DNA from: a virus
Reading direction: 5' to 3' (one strand)
IMG/VR virus record: IMGVR_UViG_3300035034_002228
Coordinates: 1-64,000 of that record
DNA length: 64,000 bases
Shown here: positions 35,964 through 44,371 of the stretch, in pieces
Layout of the letters: each line of letters opens with the position of its first letter
How positions within the stretch are numbered: the stretch's first letter is position 1
Made by a program: the position numbers and the translations under genes
The notes under the pieces: model-generated
What the model was told of the DNA's origin: nothing
The model's input: only the letters and a program-made list of their open reading frames with translations
The model's database searches: none

Positions 35964-37108
35964 AAACGTTACTAGGGGCCGCTGGCAACAGCACACCCGG
36001 CGTCTCATTCACGGTCACCCCACGGGCAAGTTCGTTCAACGCCGGCAACGCCGTGGAGTTTACCATTCAACCAACGGACCCCATTCCAGGGTTTGTCTAC
36101 AGTTGGTCGGTGGGTGGTTCAATCGACCCCGAACTCATCGACGGGCCGACCTCGGGCACGTTCAGTTTTAGTGACACCGAATCGGTCACGGTCTCGGTCA
36201 CCACGCTGATTGACGAGTTTAAGGACACGGGGGAAACGCTGATCCTGAACATTCACCCGTCTGAAACCAGCAGTTCGGTGGTGGCGCAATCCATTCCCGT
36301 TAACATCATTTATTCCAGTCACCCCACTGGGAGTCACCTTCAAGTGGCTACCGGTACACGCCAATGGGTCGTCCCAACGGACGTCACTAAGATCAGTGCG
36401 GTGTGTATCGGTGGTGGTCAAGGGGCGAACTATACCCGGCGTGGACCAGGTGGTGACGGCGGTGATTTACGCTGGCGGAACGACATCCCGGTGGTGCCAG
36501 GGGAAACCCTGACGCTGGAAGTCGGCGCCGGTGGTTTAAACAGTGCCGATTTGGCCACCCGCCAAGGCGGTACGACCCTCATCAAACGGGGCGACAGTGT
36601 ACTGCTCGCCGCTGGTGGGGGCGGCACTACCGACAGTGTTGATTTCACCGACACCATTGGTGGTGGTAATGGAGGTCAGGGTGCCGACGGTGGCGAGAAC
36701 GGTCCTGGCGGCGGTGGCGGTGCCGGCGGATACTCCGGCGACGGTGGTGATGGCGGTAACGCGGTCATTGACGCTCTGCCTGGGGAAGGCGGTGCTGGCG
36801 GTGGCGGTGCCTACTACTTTACCGAAAGCAACAACAGCCATCACGCTACGCCAGGTGGGGGTGTTGGTCTTTATGGTCAAGGCAGTAGTGGTACGGCCGG
36901 TACCCGTAACGACACCATGACTGCCGGTGGTGGCGGTGGCTCCGGTGGCGACGACGGGACCTGGATCGTGACGGGTCTCTACGGGGCCGGGGCACGCGGT
37001 AACTCCTCCAACAACTACTTCGGGGCCGTAAACGGAGCCAACGGGGCGGTTCGTTTAATCTGGGGACCCGCCCGAGAATTCCCGAACAACAACACAGCCG
37101 ACCTCTGA
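35957..37108 (+). CDS. Glycine-rich adhesin-like protein
   Basis: A 383-residue protein. Residues 15-115 form an Ig-like beta domain (FTVTPRASSFNAGNAVEFTI onwards). Residues 120-370 form a glycine-rich domain of the Gly_rich_2 kind: WVVPTDVTKISAVCIGGGQG, VPGETLTLEVGAGG, then GGGGGAGGYSGDGGDGG and similar tracts. Such polyglycine regions form polyproline-II sandwiches in gp38-type phage adhesins that sit on fibre tips and read the receptor. AAGGAAG precedes the ATG, which overlaps the upstream gene. The same kind of domain is inserted in the protein at 41603. Confidence 0.78.
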   Translation: MLETLLGAAGNSTPGVSFTVTPRASSFNAGNAVEFTIQPTDPIPGFVYSWSVGGSIDPELIDGPTSGTFSFSDTESVTVSVTTLIDEFKDTGETLILNIHPSETSSSVVAQSIPVNIIYSSHPTGSHLQVATGTRQWVVPTDVTKISAVCIGGGQGANYTRRGPGGDGGDLRWRNDIPVVPGETLTLEVGAGGLNSADLATRQGGTTLIKRGDSVLLAAGGGGTTDSVDFTDTIGGGNGGQGADGGENGPGGGGGAGGYSGDGGDGGNAVIDALPGEGGAGGGGAYYFTESNNSHHATPGGGVGLYGQGSSGTAGTRNDTMTAGGGGGSGGDDGTWIVTGLYGAGARGNSSNNYFGAVNGANGAVRLIWGPAREFPNNNTADL

Positions 37109-37161
37109 TGCCAATATTATAGATTCAAGCACCTCTCTACTCAGCACACTGCATAAGTTCA

Positions 37162-37195
37162 CCACGGGGGTGTCCCTGTGGATGATCCCTGTTTT
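37162..37195 (+). terminator. Hairpin terminator after the adhesin-like gene
   Basis: An 8-bp stem with one G-T pair (37162-37169 with 37174-37181) has a GTGT loop. A TTTTT run follows after a ten-base spacer, so it is a weaker candidate than the others. Confidence 0.5.
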
Positions 37196-37288
37196 TGGTC
37201 CAACAGTCCCGTTGACCACACGTAGGTTACTGACGGAGATTGGGAGGGTGTAATATAAACAATTTTTGACGCATTGGAGTTCAGACCC

Positions 37289-37873
37289 ATGGCTACGGTT
37301 AAACGGGATAAAGCCAGTATATTCGGACTGAAGATTCAACTGGGTGAGATCGAAACTCGGGTGCAGGAACTGTTTGACAGTGGTCTGCTCACGGTGGAAG
37401 ACCGGGACCTGTTGAACAAGTTGACGACTTCCGAAGCGGTTAATTTGGACAACGCGGTGACCACCGAGCGCTTGGCCGCAAACATTTCCGACCTTCAGTC
37501 CGATGCCCTGGCGGCGAACGTCACCGCCATCCGAGAGTACGTTTTGGGCGCCCTGCAGATGGGTGGTCCCAGTGTCATGGTGGAAACCCGACCCATTTAC
37601 AACGGTCGGGTGACCTTGACGTACAAACCCCACTCCGGGGTCCATGGCATCATGAATTACAGTACGGTCCAGTTCGATCTGGATGGTCAGTTGCATCAGT
37701 TAAAGCTGACCGCCACGGCCGATCCGTACCAGTTCCTCGTTGATCCAAAAGGGTTGGACATCGAGGGGTACAACGTTCAGGTTCAGTACCTGTACCACCA
37801 CGACGCTCGGGATCTCAATGCCTTGATTGGCGAGATGATTCTCGACGGGTTGGTGTTAATCGAACCTGAATAA
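37289..37873 (+). CDS. Virion protein, short paralogue of 28287-29282
   Basis: A 194-residue protein with the same start (KRDKASIFGLKIQLGEIETR) and the same late beta domain (GVHGIMNYSTVQFD to VQVQYLYHHD) as the 331-residue protein at 28287, but without its long helical middle. It ends ILDGLVLIEPE, a tail also found at the end of the D1 protein at 47900 (LLDGLVLTEPTP). ATG 37289 has GGAG nine bases upstream; the frame from 37274 does not. It probably belongs to the virion. Confidence 0.72.
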   Translation: MATVKRDKASIFGLKIQLGEIETRVQELFDSGLLTVEDRDLLNKLTTSEAVNLDNAVTTERLAANISDLQSDALAANVTAIREYVLGALQMGGPSVMVETRPIYNGRVTLTYKPHSGVHGIMNYSTVQFDLDGQLHQLKLTATADPYQFLVDPKGLDIEGYNVQVQYLYHHDARDLNALIGEMILDGLVLIEPE

Positions 37874-37970
37874 CTACCAATATTATGTGAGTTAACACTC
37901 ACACTGAACATGGCCGAGCCTTGAGATTTTCTCTTCGGTCATTCACAACATGCAATTGGAGTTTTACCCC

Positions 37971-38522
37971 ATGCTGATTAATACTTCGAAGTCTGCCGAA
38001 AAGAACTTGATCGACCTGATCAACGCTGACAACGGCACTGCACTGACTTCCGCTGAAATCTCCATCGGCGTTCCTGCCGTATGGGACGAGCTGACCGACA
38101 CTGGCAGCGACACTGGTAACGACCGTAACACCAAAGTAACTGTTTCTGCTGTCGCTAACAGCGGTTACAAGGACTCTGTTGACATCCGTTACTACCGTCT
38201 GGACCTGGACACTCTGCGTGGCGGTGTTTCCCTGGAGCACACCAAGTCTGAGGCGTCAACTGTTCAGTCCGTTATCGATGCGATCGCCACTCAGGTTGAT
38301 CTGATCGAAACTGAACTGGCCCTGTTCGACGAAACCGGTACAGAGCTCAGCTCGCTGGTGGCTCTGAGCGAGCCCAAGGTATACACTGTTCGCGCCAAAG
38401 CGGACAGCGTGTGCTACATCGGTCAGATGGACGTTACCATCAACCCGATCCCGGTACCTGAAGTTCCGGTCGGTGATGAAGTGACCACCACTGACATGAG
38501 TGGTTTCGAATACCCGGCGTAA
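37971..38522 (+). CDS. D1-family virion protein, probably abundant
   Basis: A 183-residue D1 protein: KNLIDLINADNGTALTSAEI at the start, DSVDIRYYRLDLDTL in the middle, and VYTVRAKADSVCYIGQMDVTI at the end of the domain, followed by a short tail TTTDMSGFEYPA. ATG 37971 is used because GGAG precedes it; ATG 37950 has none. Codon choice is very restricted (CTG, GCT, ATC, AAC, GAA), as in the capsid gene, so this is probably a major structural protein such as a decoration or tail protein. It is alone on the plus strand, facing the minus-strand members of its own family. Confidence 0.75.
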   Translation: MLINTSKSAEKNLIDLINADNGTALTSAEISIGVPAVWDELTDTGSDTGNDRNTKVTVSAVANSGYKDSVDIRYYRLDLDTLRGGVSLEHTKSEASTVQSVIDAIATQVDLIETELALFDETGTELSSLVALSEPKVYTVRAKADSVCYIGQMDVTINPIPVPEVPVGDEVTTTDMSGFEYPA

Positions 38523-38550
38523 TGTCTGATCCCTGATTTCGATTAGGGAA

Positions 38551-38597
38551 ACGACATAATAAAACCCCTCCCGTTTGGGAGGGGTTTTATGCCGTCT
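38551..38597. terminator. Bidirectional terminator with conserved tails on both sides
   Basis: A perfect 12-bp stem (38561-38572 with 38577-38588) has a GTTT loop. It is followed by TTATGCCGTC on the plus side and TTATGTCGTT on the minus side. It lies between convergent genes. Confidence 0.9.
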
Positions 38598-39333
38598 ACA
38601 GGTCGGATTTGAGCATGCCAAACAAACTGACGGGCTCGGGTGCTTCGTCGGAGAACCCACTCAAGTCGGTCACGGTGATCAGTGACGACAAAGGTTCTAC
38701 CGGTTCGTTGAACCCGGTGAGATCGGTCACCGTAATCGCCGGTATCAAACTGAACACCGGTGCACTGAACCCCGAGAGGTCGGTGGTGGTGATTCTTAGA
38801 TTGACCGGGATCAGGTCGCTGTCTTCTGGCTCGTACAGGTAGCTGGTCTCTTTGACCCGCAACGTGATCCAACTGCCATCGGTGGGCACGGGATCGTCGT
38901 AAACGTCGTCCTCTGTTAAGGCGACTCCGTACCGGTAGTTAATGTCTACCAGCAAGTCGTGAACCGTGGTGGTGTCCGTCACGGTGGGACTGTAGTCCAC
39001 CAACTCTTTACTCGGCAGGGCATTCAACAATCGAAAACGGTTGTATTGAACGTCCACGTACCGGGTCAATCCCGAGGCGGCTTTGGCAAAGATCCGTACC
39101 CGAGTGTTGTAGGGTTGGTTGTACTGTATTTCAGGAGATCCGAACTCCAAGTCGTTAAAGGTAAACCGCGTCTGGTTCAGGTCGTTGATGCGTTCCAACA
39201 ACAACTGTTTACCGTACTTCGTAAAGTCCGGTAATCGTTTTCGACGCTTGAGGTATTTACCTTGAATGTAAGTGACCTTACCTCTGACGTTACTGGGTAC
39301 AATCGGATCTTCTGAGGTCGTCGTATCCGACAT
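38596..39333 (-). CDS. D1-family protein with three TDLSGF tail repeats
   Basis: A 245-residue protein. After a basic N-terminal stretch (KYLKRRKRLPDF) comes a D1 domain (LLLERINDLNQTRFTFNDLEF, YVDVQYNRFRLLNAL, GVALTEDDVYDD). The C-terminal 60 residues hold three copies of a TTDLSGFSAP-type motif, the same motif that ends the facing plus-strand D1 gene once. ATG 39333 has GAGG six bases upstream; the frame could also start at 39393. It is the first of a run of minus-strand family members. Confidence 0.72.
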   Translation of the reverse strand: MSDTTTSEDPIVPSNVRGKVTYIQGKYLKRRKRLPDFTKYGKQLLLERINDLNQTRFTFNDLEFGSPEIQYNQPYNTRVRIFAKAASGLTRYVDVQYNRFRLLNALPSKELVDYSPTVTDTTTVHDLLVDINYRYGVALTEDDVYDDPVPTDGSWITLRVKETSYLYEPEDSDLIPVNLRITTTDLSGFSAPVFSLIPAITVTDLTGFNEPVEPLSSLITVTDLSGFSDEAPEPVSLFGMLKSDL

Positions 39334-39404
39334 GGTGACCTCACAGAGTGCATCGGTTGATTGTTCGTTTGTGTGGTGCTCAGTGAACACCACACAAACC
39401 CCAG

Positions 39405-39737
39405 TTACGCGTTGTACTGCAGGTACACTCGACCGTCCGGTTGGTCACACTCGGTGTCCGCAAAATCCAAGATCAGTACGTGACTGAACTTAGCGTTGGT
39501 CGCCATCATGTCGTTGTTCGGCCCGTGGTACACGACCTCGGCGTTCAGCAGACTGTAGTCGTGTTCCGGGTTCACGTTCCAGTTCTGGCGCTTGGAGGGG
39601 CGAGGGTCGTTGTTCTGAAACACCCCGGCCATGAACTCGGCGTCTTGTCCAGTTAACACGTCACCGACGTCAAACCGTTTGAGGAATTCGGCGTCGGCAG
39701 TGAAGTCGACCGTGAAGAAGTAGTTTTTCCAAATCAT
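39405..39737 (-). CDS. D2-only protein of the amplified family
   Basis: A 110-residue protein that matches only the second domain (D2) of its larger neighbours: YFFTVDFTADAEFLKRF at the start, SLLNAEVVYHGPNNDMMATNA in the middle, and FSHVLILDFADTECDQPDGR with the family ending YLQYN. AAGGA lies eight bases before ATG 39737. A free-standing D2 next to free-standing D1 genes suggests that the two domains fold and are traded independently. Confidence 0.68.
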   Translation of the reverse strand: MIWKNYFFTVDFTADAEFLKRFDVGDVLTGQDAEFMAGVFQNNDPRPSKRQNWNVNPEHDYSLLNAEVVYHGPNNDMMATNAKFSHVLILDFADTECDQPDGRVYLQYNA

Positions 39738-39750
39738 GGTTGTGTCCTTA

Positions 39751-41103
39751 TTACTCGACGTGGGGTTCAATGAACCCCAGTTTGAATTGCAAACGGTTTA
39801 AGACCGTGGATTCCAACGAATCCCCAGTCGGACTGGATTCCTGACGGAACACCTGATAGTGCGCTGCCGGTTCGAACGTGGTGCTGGCAGGGAGTGTGAT
39901 GTTGACGTCCGGTAGGGCCTCTTGTCCCACCCACGGCGTCAGTTTCATCTCTAAGGGCGCTGAGGCGTCCTCAGGTGCTCCCCACGCGTAGATCTCCGAG
40001 TAGATGATCTCTTCCCCTAACTCGTAAGTCGGGGGCTCTATGAGCACCGTAGCGTCTTCTGCGTTGGTGTCCCCGAGAACCCCCTGTACCGGCACGCTGG
40101 GTGAGATTTTCAACCGGTTCATGGTACCAGCTGGGTTTTCACCCGAGTACGGTGTCCAATACTGACCGATCAAAAAGTTAGACACGTTCAGGTCCCGAAC
40201 TTCCACATCACCAAGTTTGTCACTATGGGTAGATAACTCATCCAAATGTGAGGTATCCGCTACAAAGTAAAAGTCCGTCATTGAGAACTCTTGGTCCTGC
40301 GGCGCTCCCGCGTCGTAGTCATACTGGGACGTACGGCTAGCAGGACACCCGTATTTACTCCGTTGATCGTGCCGGCTGTAACGCTGTCCTTCGGTGGAGC
40401 GGGATTTTTCACCGAATTGGAAACGTAAATTTTCAAAATCAACGAGGACGTCTTTCGATAATATCAATGAAGTGACTTCGGTTTCATTTATCCAACGACG
40501 CACCTTACCGGTTCGTCGATCCACCGAGACTTCAATGTACACGGCATTCCGAACCAAAGCGTTGTTGATTTCTTCTTTGGTGAAGATCGTCAGGTTTGAA
40601 TCGGTGTAACGATTAACCCCATCCCCACCGGGTCGAAGTGCAATACTGGTCATCGCCGACCCTTCAAGAAACCCAGTCGGCAGATAGAGCCGACTGCCCA
40701 TGTAGAACGTAGTCACTGATGGATCAGGAAAATACGCCCCCCACACTCGATCAAAATCCACTCCCAAACAGGGTGACCGAAGGCTAGAATCCGCCAGTCG
40801 TTTTCTGTTGGTCACCGTGGTGTCATGTTTCCGGGTGCGAACATAACAGCGATAGCTTGGGCGGATATAATAATCACTACAGTAACAGTAGGACAAAGGC
40901 TGACGTGACGAGTGATGAGGGTGTGTCGATAACCACCCTCTCTGATCGTACAATGTCAGTTTGAAATACGAGTTCTGCGTTGCGTTATTCTGGTTGTCTT
41001 CTAGGGCGATAAACGGTACGTTTTCAATCGCACTCAAGTCCACAAGGTTGTTGTGTTGCAATTGGGCCACCTCATCAAACCCGACAATACTTGTAATAGC
41101 CAT
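39751..41103 (-). CDS. Unknown large protein within the D1/D2 cluster
   Basis: A 450-residue protein in which I find no D1 or D2 signature. It has a Tyr/Cys/Arg-rich stretch (SYCYCSDYYIRPSYRCYVR) near residue 70, and a middle part (FYMGSRLYLPTGFLEGSAM, ALRPGGDGVNRYTDSN, AVYIEVSVDRRTGKVRRWIN) with the feel of a lectin-like beta sandwich. It may be an acquired receptor-binding or carbohydrate-binding protein. It overlaps the coding start region of the 39405 gene only slightly and lies in the same minus-strand operon. Confidence 0.62.
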   Translation of the reverse strand: MAITSIVGFDEVAQLQHNNLVDLSAIENVPFIALEDNQNNATQNSYFKLTLYDQRGWLSTHPHHSSRQPLSYCYCSDYYIRPSYRCYVRTRKHDTTVTNRKRLADSSLRSPCLGVDFDRVWGAYFPDPSVTTFYMGSRLYLPTGFLEGSAMTSIALRPGGDGVNRYTDSNLTIFTKEEINNALVRNAVYIEVSVDRRTGKVRRWINETEVTSLILSKDVLVDFENLRFQFGEKSRSTEGQRYSRHDQRSKYGCPASRTSQYDYDAGAPQDQEFSMTDFYFVADTSHLDELSTHSDKLGDVEVRDLNVSNFLIGQYWTPYSGENPAGTMNRLKISPSVPVQGVLGDTNAEDATVLIEPPTYELGEEIIYSEIYAWGAPEDASAPLEMKLTPWVGQEALPDVNITLPASTTFEPAAHYQVFRQESSPTGDSLESTVLNRLQFKLGFIEPHVE

Positions 41104-41114
41104 GTTTTACCTAC

Positions 41115-41591
41115 TTACCACAAGAGGTTGAGTCGGGTGAGTGTGGTTGACAAGGCCGGCAGGTTCTCAAAGTACAACCGATAAATCCCGTACCAGCGGT
41201 ACGACTCCGGTCGCGCTTTGAGTTCCATGTTCCAACCTCGGACTGGGTCGTACACCAAGCCGCTGTCATAAACATCTGCCACCGTCAGTAAAATCCCGAG
41301 GCCTTGGGTGACCTCGTCCAACACGTGGTACAACCGCTGAGCCGCTGGATCGATGTTCGGTTTCACTGGTAACATGGTTTCCAGATCGGCCAGATTCAAA
41401 CGGTTGTAAGTAACAATGCCGGTACCGCGATACCGATACTCATCCTTCAGGGTCAACCGCAGTTTGTTGACTCCCGGTTCGGCGGTTGGGTACGTCGGAC
41501 TTAGGATGGCATCCTCCACCGACAGGTACACTTTGGTTTGTCGGTTGACGTTCTTGTTGAAATCCACCAAGGGCGAATCACATAATGCCAT
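41115..41591 (-). CDS. D1-only protein
   Basis: A 158-residue protein with one D1 domain: VNKLRLTLKDEYRYRGTGIV leading into TYNRLNLADLETML, then LYHVLDEVTQGLGILLTVAD and the last strand ELKARPESYRWYGIYRLYF. AAGGAG precedes the ATG at 41591. The first family helix is poorly kept. Same operon as its neighbours. Confidence 0.7.
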   Translation of the reverse strand: MALCDSPLVDFNKNVNRQTKVYLSVEDAILSPTYPTAEPGVNKLRLTLKDEYRYRGTGIVTYNRLNLADLETMLPVKPNIDPAAQRLYHVLDEVTQGLGILLTVADVYDSGLVYDPVRGWNMELKARPESYRWYGIYRLYFENLPALSTTLTRLNLLW

Positions 41592-41602
41592 GACGACTCT
41601 CC

Positions 41603-43387
41603 TTATTTAGGGTCGTAGTGGAACAGAACCGTGCCGGTAAACCACGAGTCTGGGTTTGCCCGGATGGCGTACACCCGTGAGAAGCGTAAGGCGTTGGCCT
41701 CGTCCACCGTGTCGTTGGGTAAGACGTACCGCATCACCGTCAGACCTTTCAAGCCGTTGGGTTCAGTATGTGGGATGGACGTGTCCAACTGCATGTCGTG
41801 AACGCGGTTGTAGTGGTCCACCAAAGCGTTCAGTACTGGGGTGTGTTTGTCCACCACCGCCCCACTGGGCAGGTCTTCAATCTGGTTCTCGTAATGTCGA
41901 CCGTAGTCAAACCCCCAACCAGTGAAGGTCAGGTACGGCTTGGTGTCCACTGGTTCGGATACAAAGCGTGGGTCCCACACGTAACCGTCGATCGCATCGG
42001 TTTCAAGTACTTGATCGAGTTCTCGCTCACCAGGGTTCCAAATGAATTCCAGATGCCCCAAATACGTGAGTGATGTGTCCAGTACATTCAGTCGTTGTGG
42101 GTTGGATGACGGACTGAAGGTTTTCGTTTCGAAATCTTCCGGAATAAACTGGGTACCGAACTCTTCGTTGTAGAGATCCAACAACTGATCGCTGGTTAAC
42201 CGGTTATTTTCGGTCCAGCGACGGAATACCACCTGACGGTGCTTGAAGAAGTTCTCCAGCACGATCCGACGGTAGTATAGGGTAAGCTTGCCTTTAAGAC
42301 CGGAGTCGCGGCCGTGCCAGATGTCGATTTCGGTATTGACCGTTTGGTACTTGAAGTCCGGTTGATTCACCCGAGGGTTATCGTAGGCGATTAGAACAAT
42401 ACCGGAACCACCCGACTGTCCTCTAGTGTACTTACTGGTGCTTTTACCGGCACCACCACCACCGGTGCCGGCAGTGCCTGCGCTCACGGAGTTGACCGTT
42501 CGACCGTCACCCCCGCCACCTTTACCGCCGTATTTTTTAGTATGAACATACCCTGACGCACCGCCACCGGCAAACCACGCGTCGTCATTGATGATTTCAC
42601 CGTGGTCCAAACCGAAGACATCGGAAAAACGGTACTCATGGCCGTAAGGACCCATGTCGGGGGTCATACAACATAAACCGTCGCCACCGTTCCCGCTTTC
42701 AGGGCCTGTTTTATACCCGTCTTCTCCGGCGCCACCACCACCTAACGATTCATTGGCGTTACCCGTTGGGTCGAAGCCCCCGGGGTTACCAAAACCGTAA
42801 AGCCCGCTCAAGCCAAATTGACGGGGTTGGAGTTCACGGCCCTGTCGGTAACCAACAACACTTGTTGAATGGTCGTGTGCAAAACCACCACTAGACCCAC
42901 CTGGGTGTCCTTGTGGGTCTACGAAATCACTGTCCCCACCGGTACCGCCGCCGAGACCCACCAGGCTGTTACCAAATTTGGAGGGCTGTCCTTGCGGTTC
43001 GGGGTTGTCACCGCCATTGGCGCCACGCCCAACTGCTATTTGGTTGAGACTTTCAACGGGGTGATTCGGGACAAACACCAAACCACCGGCACCACCACCA
43101 CCACCATCATGGTTGATAGTTCTTAGCGGCCCGCCACCGGCACCACCACCGCCAACAACGAGAACATCGACGTTCGTGACGCCCCGTGGGGGCACCCAAA
43201 CATGGTCTCCGATGTCAGTGAATGCCTTAACTACCCGATGCGACTGATTGTAACGAAGCGACGGGTACGGCTTTGGAGTACCCAACCGGGTGTTTTCAAG
43301 GGTGCGAAGGTCAATCCCAGTGTTGGGGTTCGCTTGGTTGATCAAATCGATCAATAATTGATTGGGTTTCTTTTCATAAAAGGCCAT
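41603..43387 (-). CDS. D1/D2 protein with a glycine-rich adhesin domain inserted in D1
   Basis: A 594-residue protein. It begins as a D1 domain (MAFYEKKPNQLLIDLINQAN, LGTPKPYPSLRYNQ). A glycine-rich domain of about 270 residues then interrupts it (HVWVPPRGVTNVDVLVVGGG to SGGSGIVLIAYDNPR). After it D1 resumes (DSGLKGKLTLYYRRIVLENF, FGTQFIPEDFE, TSLTYLGHLEFIW) and a complete D2 follows, ending VLFHYD. ATG 43387 has AAGGG upstream. The insert is the same type as in the adhesin-like gene at 35957, so a domain was placed into a surface loop of D1, probably to display it. Confidence 0.78.
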   Translation of the reverse strand: MAFYEKKPNQLLIDLINQANPNTGIDLRTLENTRLGTPKPYPSLRYNQSHRVVKAFTDIGDHVWVPPRGVTNVDVLVVGGGGAGGGPLRTINHDGGGGGAGGLVFVPNHPVESLNQIAVGRGANGGDNPEPQGQPSKFGNSLVGLGGGTGGDSDFVDPQGHPGGSSGGFAHDHSTSVVGYRQGRELQPRQFGLSGLYGFGNPGGFDPTGNANESLGGGGAGEDGYKTGPESGNGGDGLCCMTPDMGPYGHEYRFSDVFGLDHGEIINDDAWFAGGGASGYVHTKKYGGKGGGGDGRTVNSVSAGTAGTGGGGAGKSTSKYTRGQSGGSGIVLIAYDNPRVNQPDFKYQTVNTEIDIWHGRDSGLKGKLTLYYRRIVLENFFKHRQVVFRRWTENNRLTSDQLLDLYNEEFGTQFIPEDFETKTFSPSSNPQRLNVLDTSLTYLGHLEFIWNPGERELDQVLETDAIDGYVWDPRFVSEPVDTKPYLTFTGWGFDYGRHYENQIEDLPSGAVVDKHTPVLNALVDHYNRVHDMQLDTSIPHTEPNGLKGLTVMRYVLPNDTVDEANALRFSRVYAIRANPDSWFTGTVLFHYDPK

Positions 43388-43438
43388 GCCTAATACCCTT
43401 CGCATTCGTGGGGGTGGTTTGACCCACCCCCGTGTGAA

Positions 43439-44362
43439 TTACTGAACCAGCTTGGTCGGATCGAACACATCGTTGTAGTGCAGGTACATATCACCCGGCG
43501 GTGTGTCCACATCCGAACGCAGACGAATGCCCAAGACGTACTTATGCGACTTGTTGGTTGGTAACGCCTCGTCGTTGATACCACTGGCAATGATTTCGGC
43601 ACCATGCAGACTCCACGCGGTGGCAACCGGGTCCAGGTTCCACAGCATCTTACCACTGCCGGTATCGATTTGCTGAATGGCGTCCAACAACGCCGTGTCG
43701 GTTTCGTCCACCACGTACTCGACTGGGTACGTTTCCAGCACGTCTTTCACTTCAGTGAAATCCAAAGAGTACATGTAAACAATGGCCGAGCCACGGGTAC
43801 CGTCGTCGTTCTCAACCGGGTAGTCCAGACCTGGTAGAACGTCTTCGGTCATGAAATCCTTAAACTCGCCACGCCCTTCCTTGTGGGTCAACTGCAACGT
43901 ACCGTACCAACGCAGTGACGTGTCTGTCGCGTGGATCTCGTAGATCGGGTCTTCGAGTTCGTTATCGTTGATGCGCACCAGTGGTTCATCGATGATGTCT
44001 TCGGGGTCGATGATGATCCCGAACCGCAGCCAAATGGCCCGAATGAAATCATGCGTTGTCTGTGGCTGGTACACCTCTACCGTCATATCCACCAACTTGG
44101 CCAGATCCGCCAAATTCAGACGGTCGTAAACCACAATCACCGTACCGTTGTAGTCTAGGCTGTCTTCGGTAGTGGTCATGCGAATGATTGTGTTCTTGTC
44201 GGTTGTCCCGGCTCGCCACGTATCCACCACCCGGGCCGGGGGTGAAAACATCACGTGATTGGAATTCATGTTAACGTTATTCGTGTGGGCAATGAACTCC
44301 ACCAACGCCTGATGGGAACTTCGATGTAAAGCCGCAAGGTTGTGAAACTGAGTGTCTTTCAT
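43439..44362 (-). CDS. D1/D2 protein
   Basis: A 307-residue protein with both domains. D1 landmarks are HQALVEFIAHTNNVNMNSN, NGTVIVVYDRLNLADLAKLV, FGIIIDPEDIID and IHATDTSLRWYGTLQL. D2 starts near residue 190 with IVYMYSLDFTEVKDVL and ends MYLHYND. AAGGA lies eight bases before the ATG at 44362. Probably a virion component; no enzyme motif. Confidence 0.75.
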   Translation of the reverse strand: MKDTQFHNLAALHRSSHQALVEFIAHTNNVNMNSNHVMFSPPARVVDTWRAGTTDKNTIIRMTTTEDSLDYNGTVIVVYDRLNLADLAKLVDMTVEVYQPQTTHDFIRAIWLRFGIIIDPEDIIDEPLVRINDNELEDPIYEIHATDTSLRWYGTLQLTHKEGRGEFKDFMTEDVLPGLDYPVENDDGTRGSAIVYMYSLDFTEVKDVLETYPVEYVVDETDTALLDAIQQIDTGSGKMLWNLDPVATAWSLHGAEIIASGINDEALPTNKSHKYVLGIRLRSDVDTPPGDMYLHYNDVFDPTKLVQ

Positions 44363-44371
44363 GCTAAGTCC

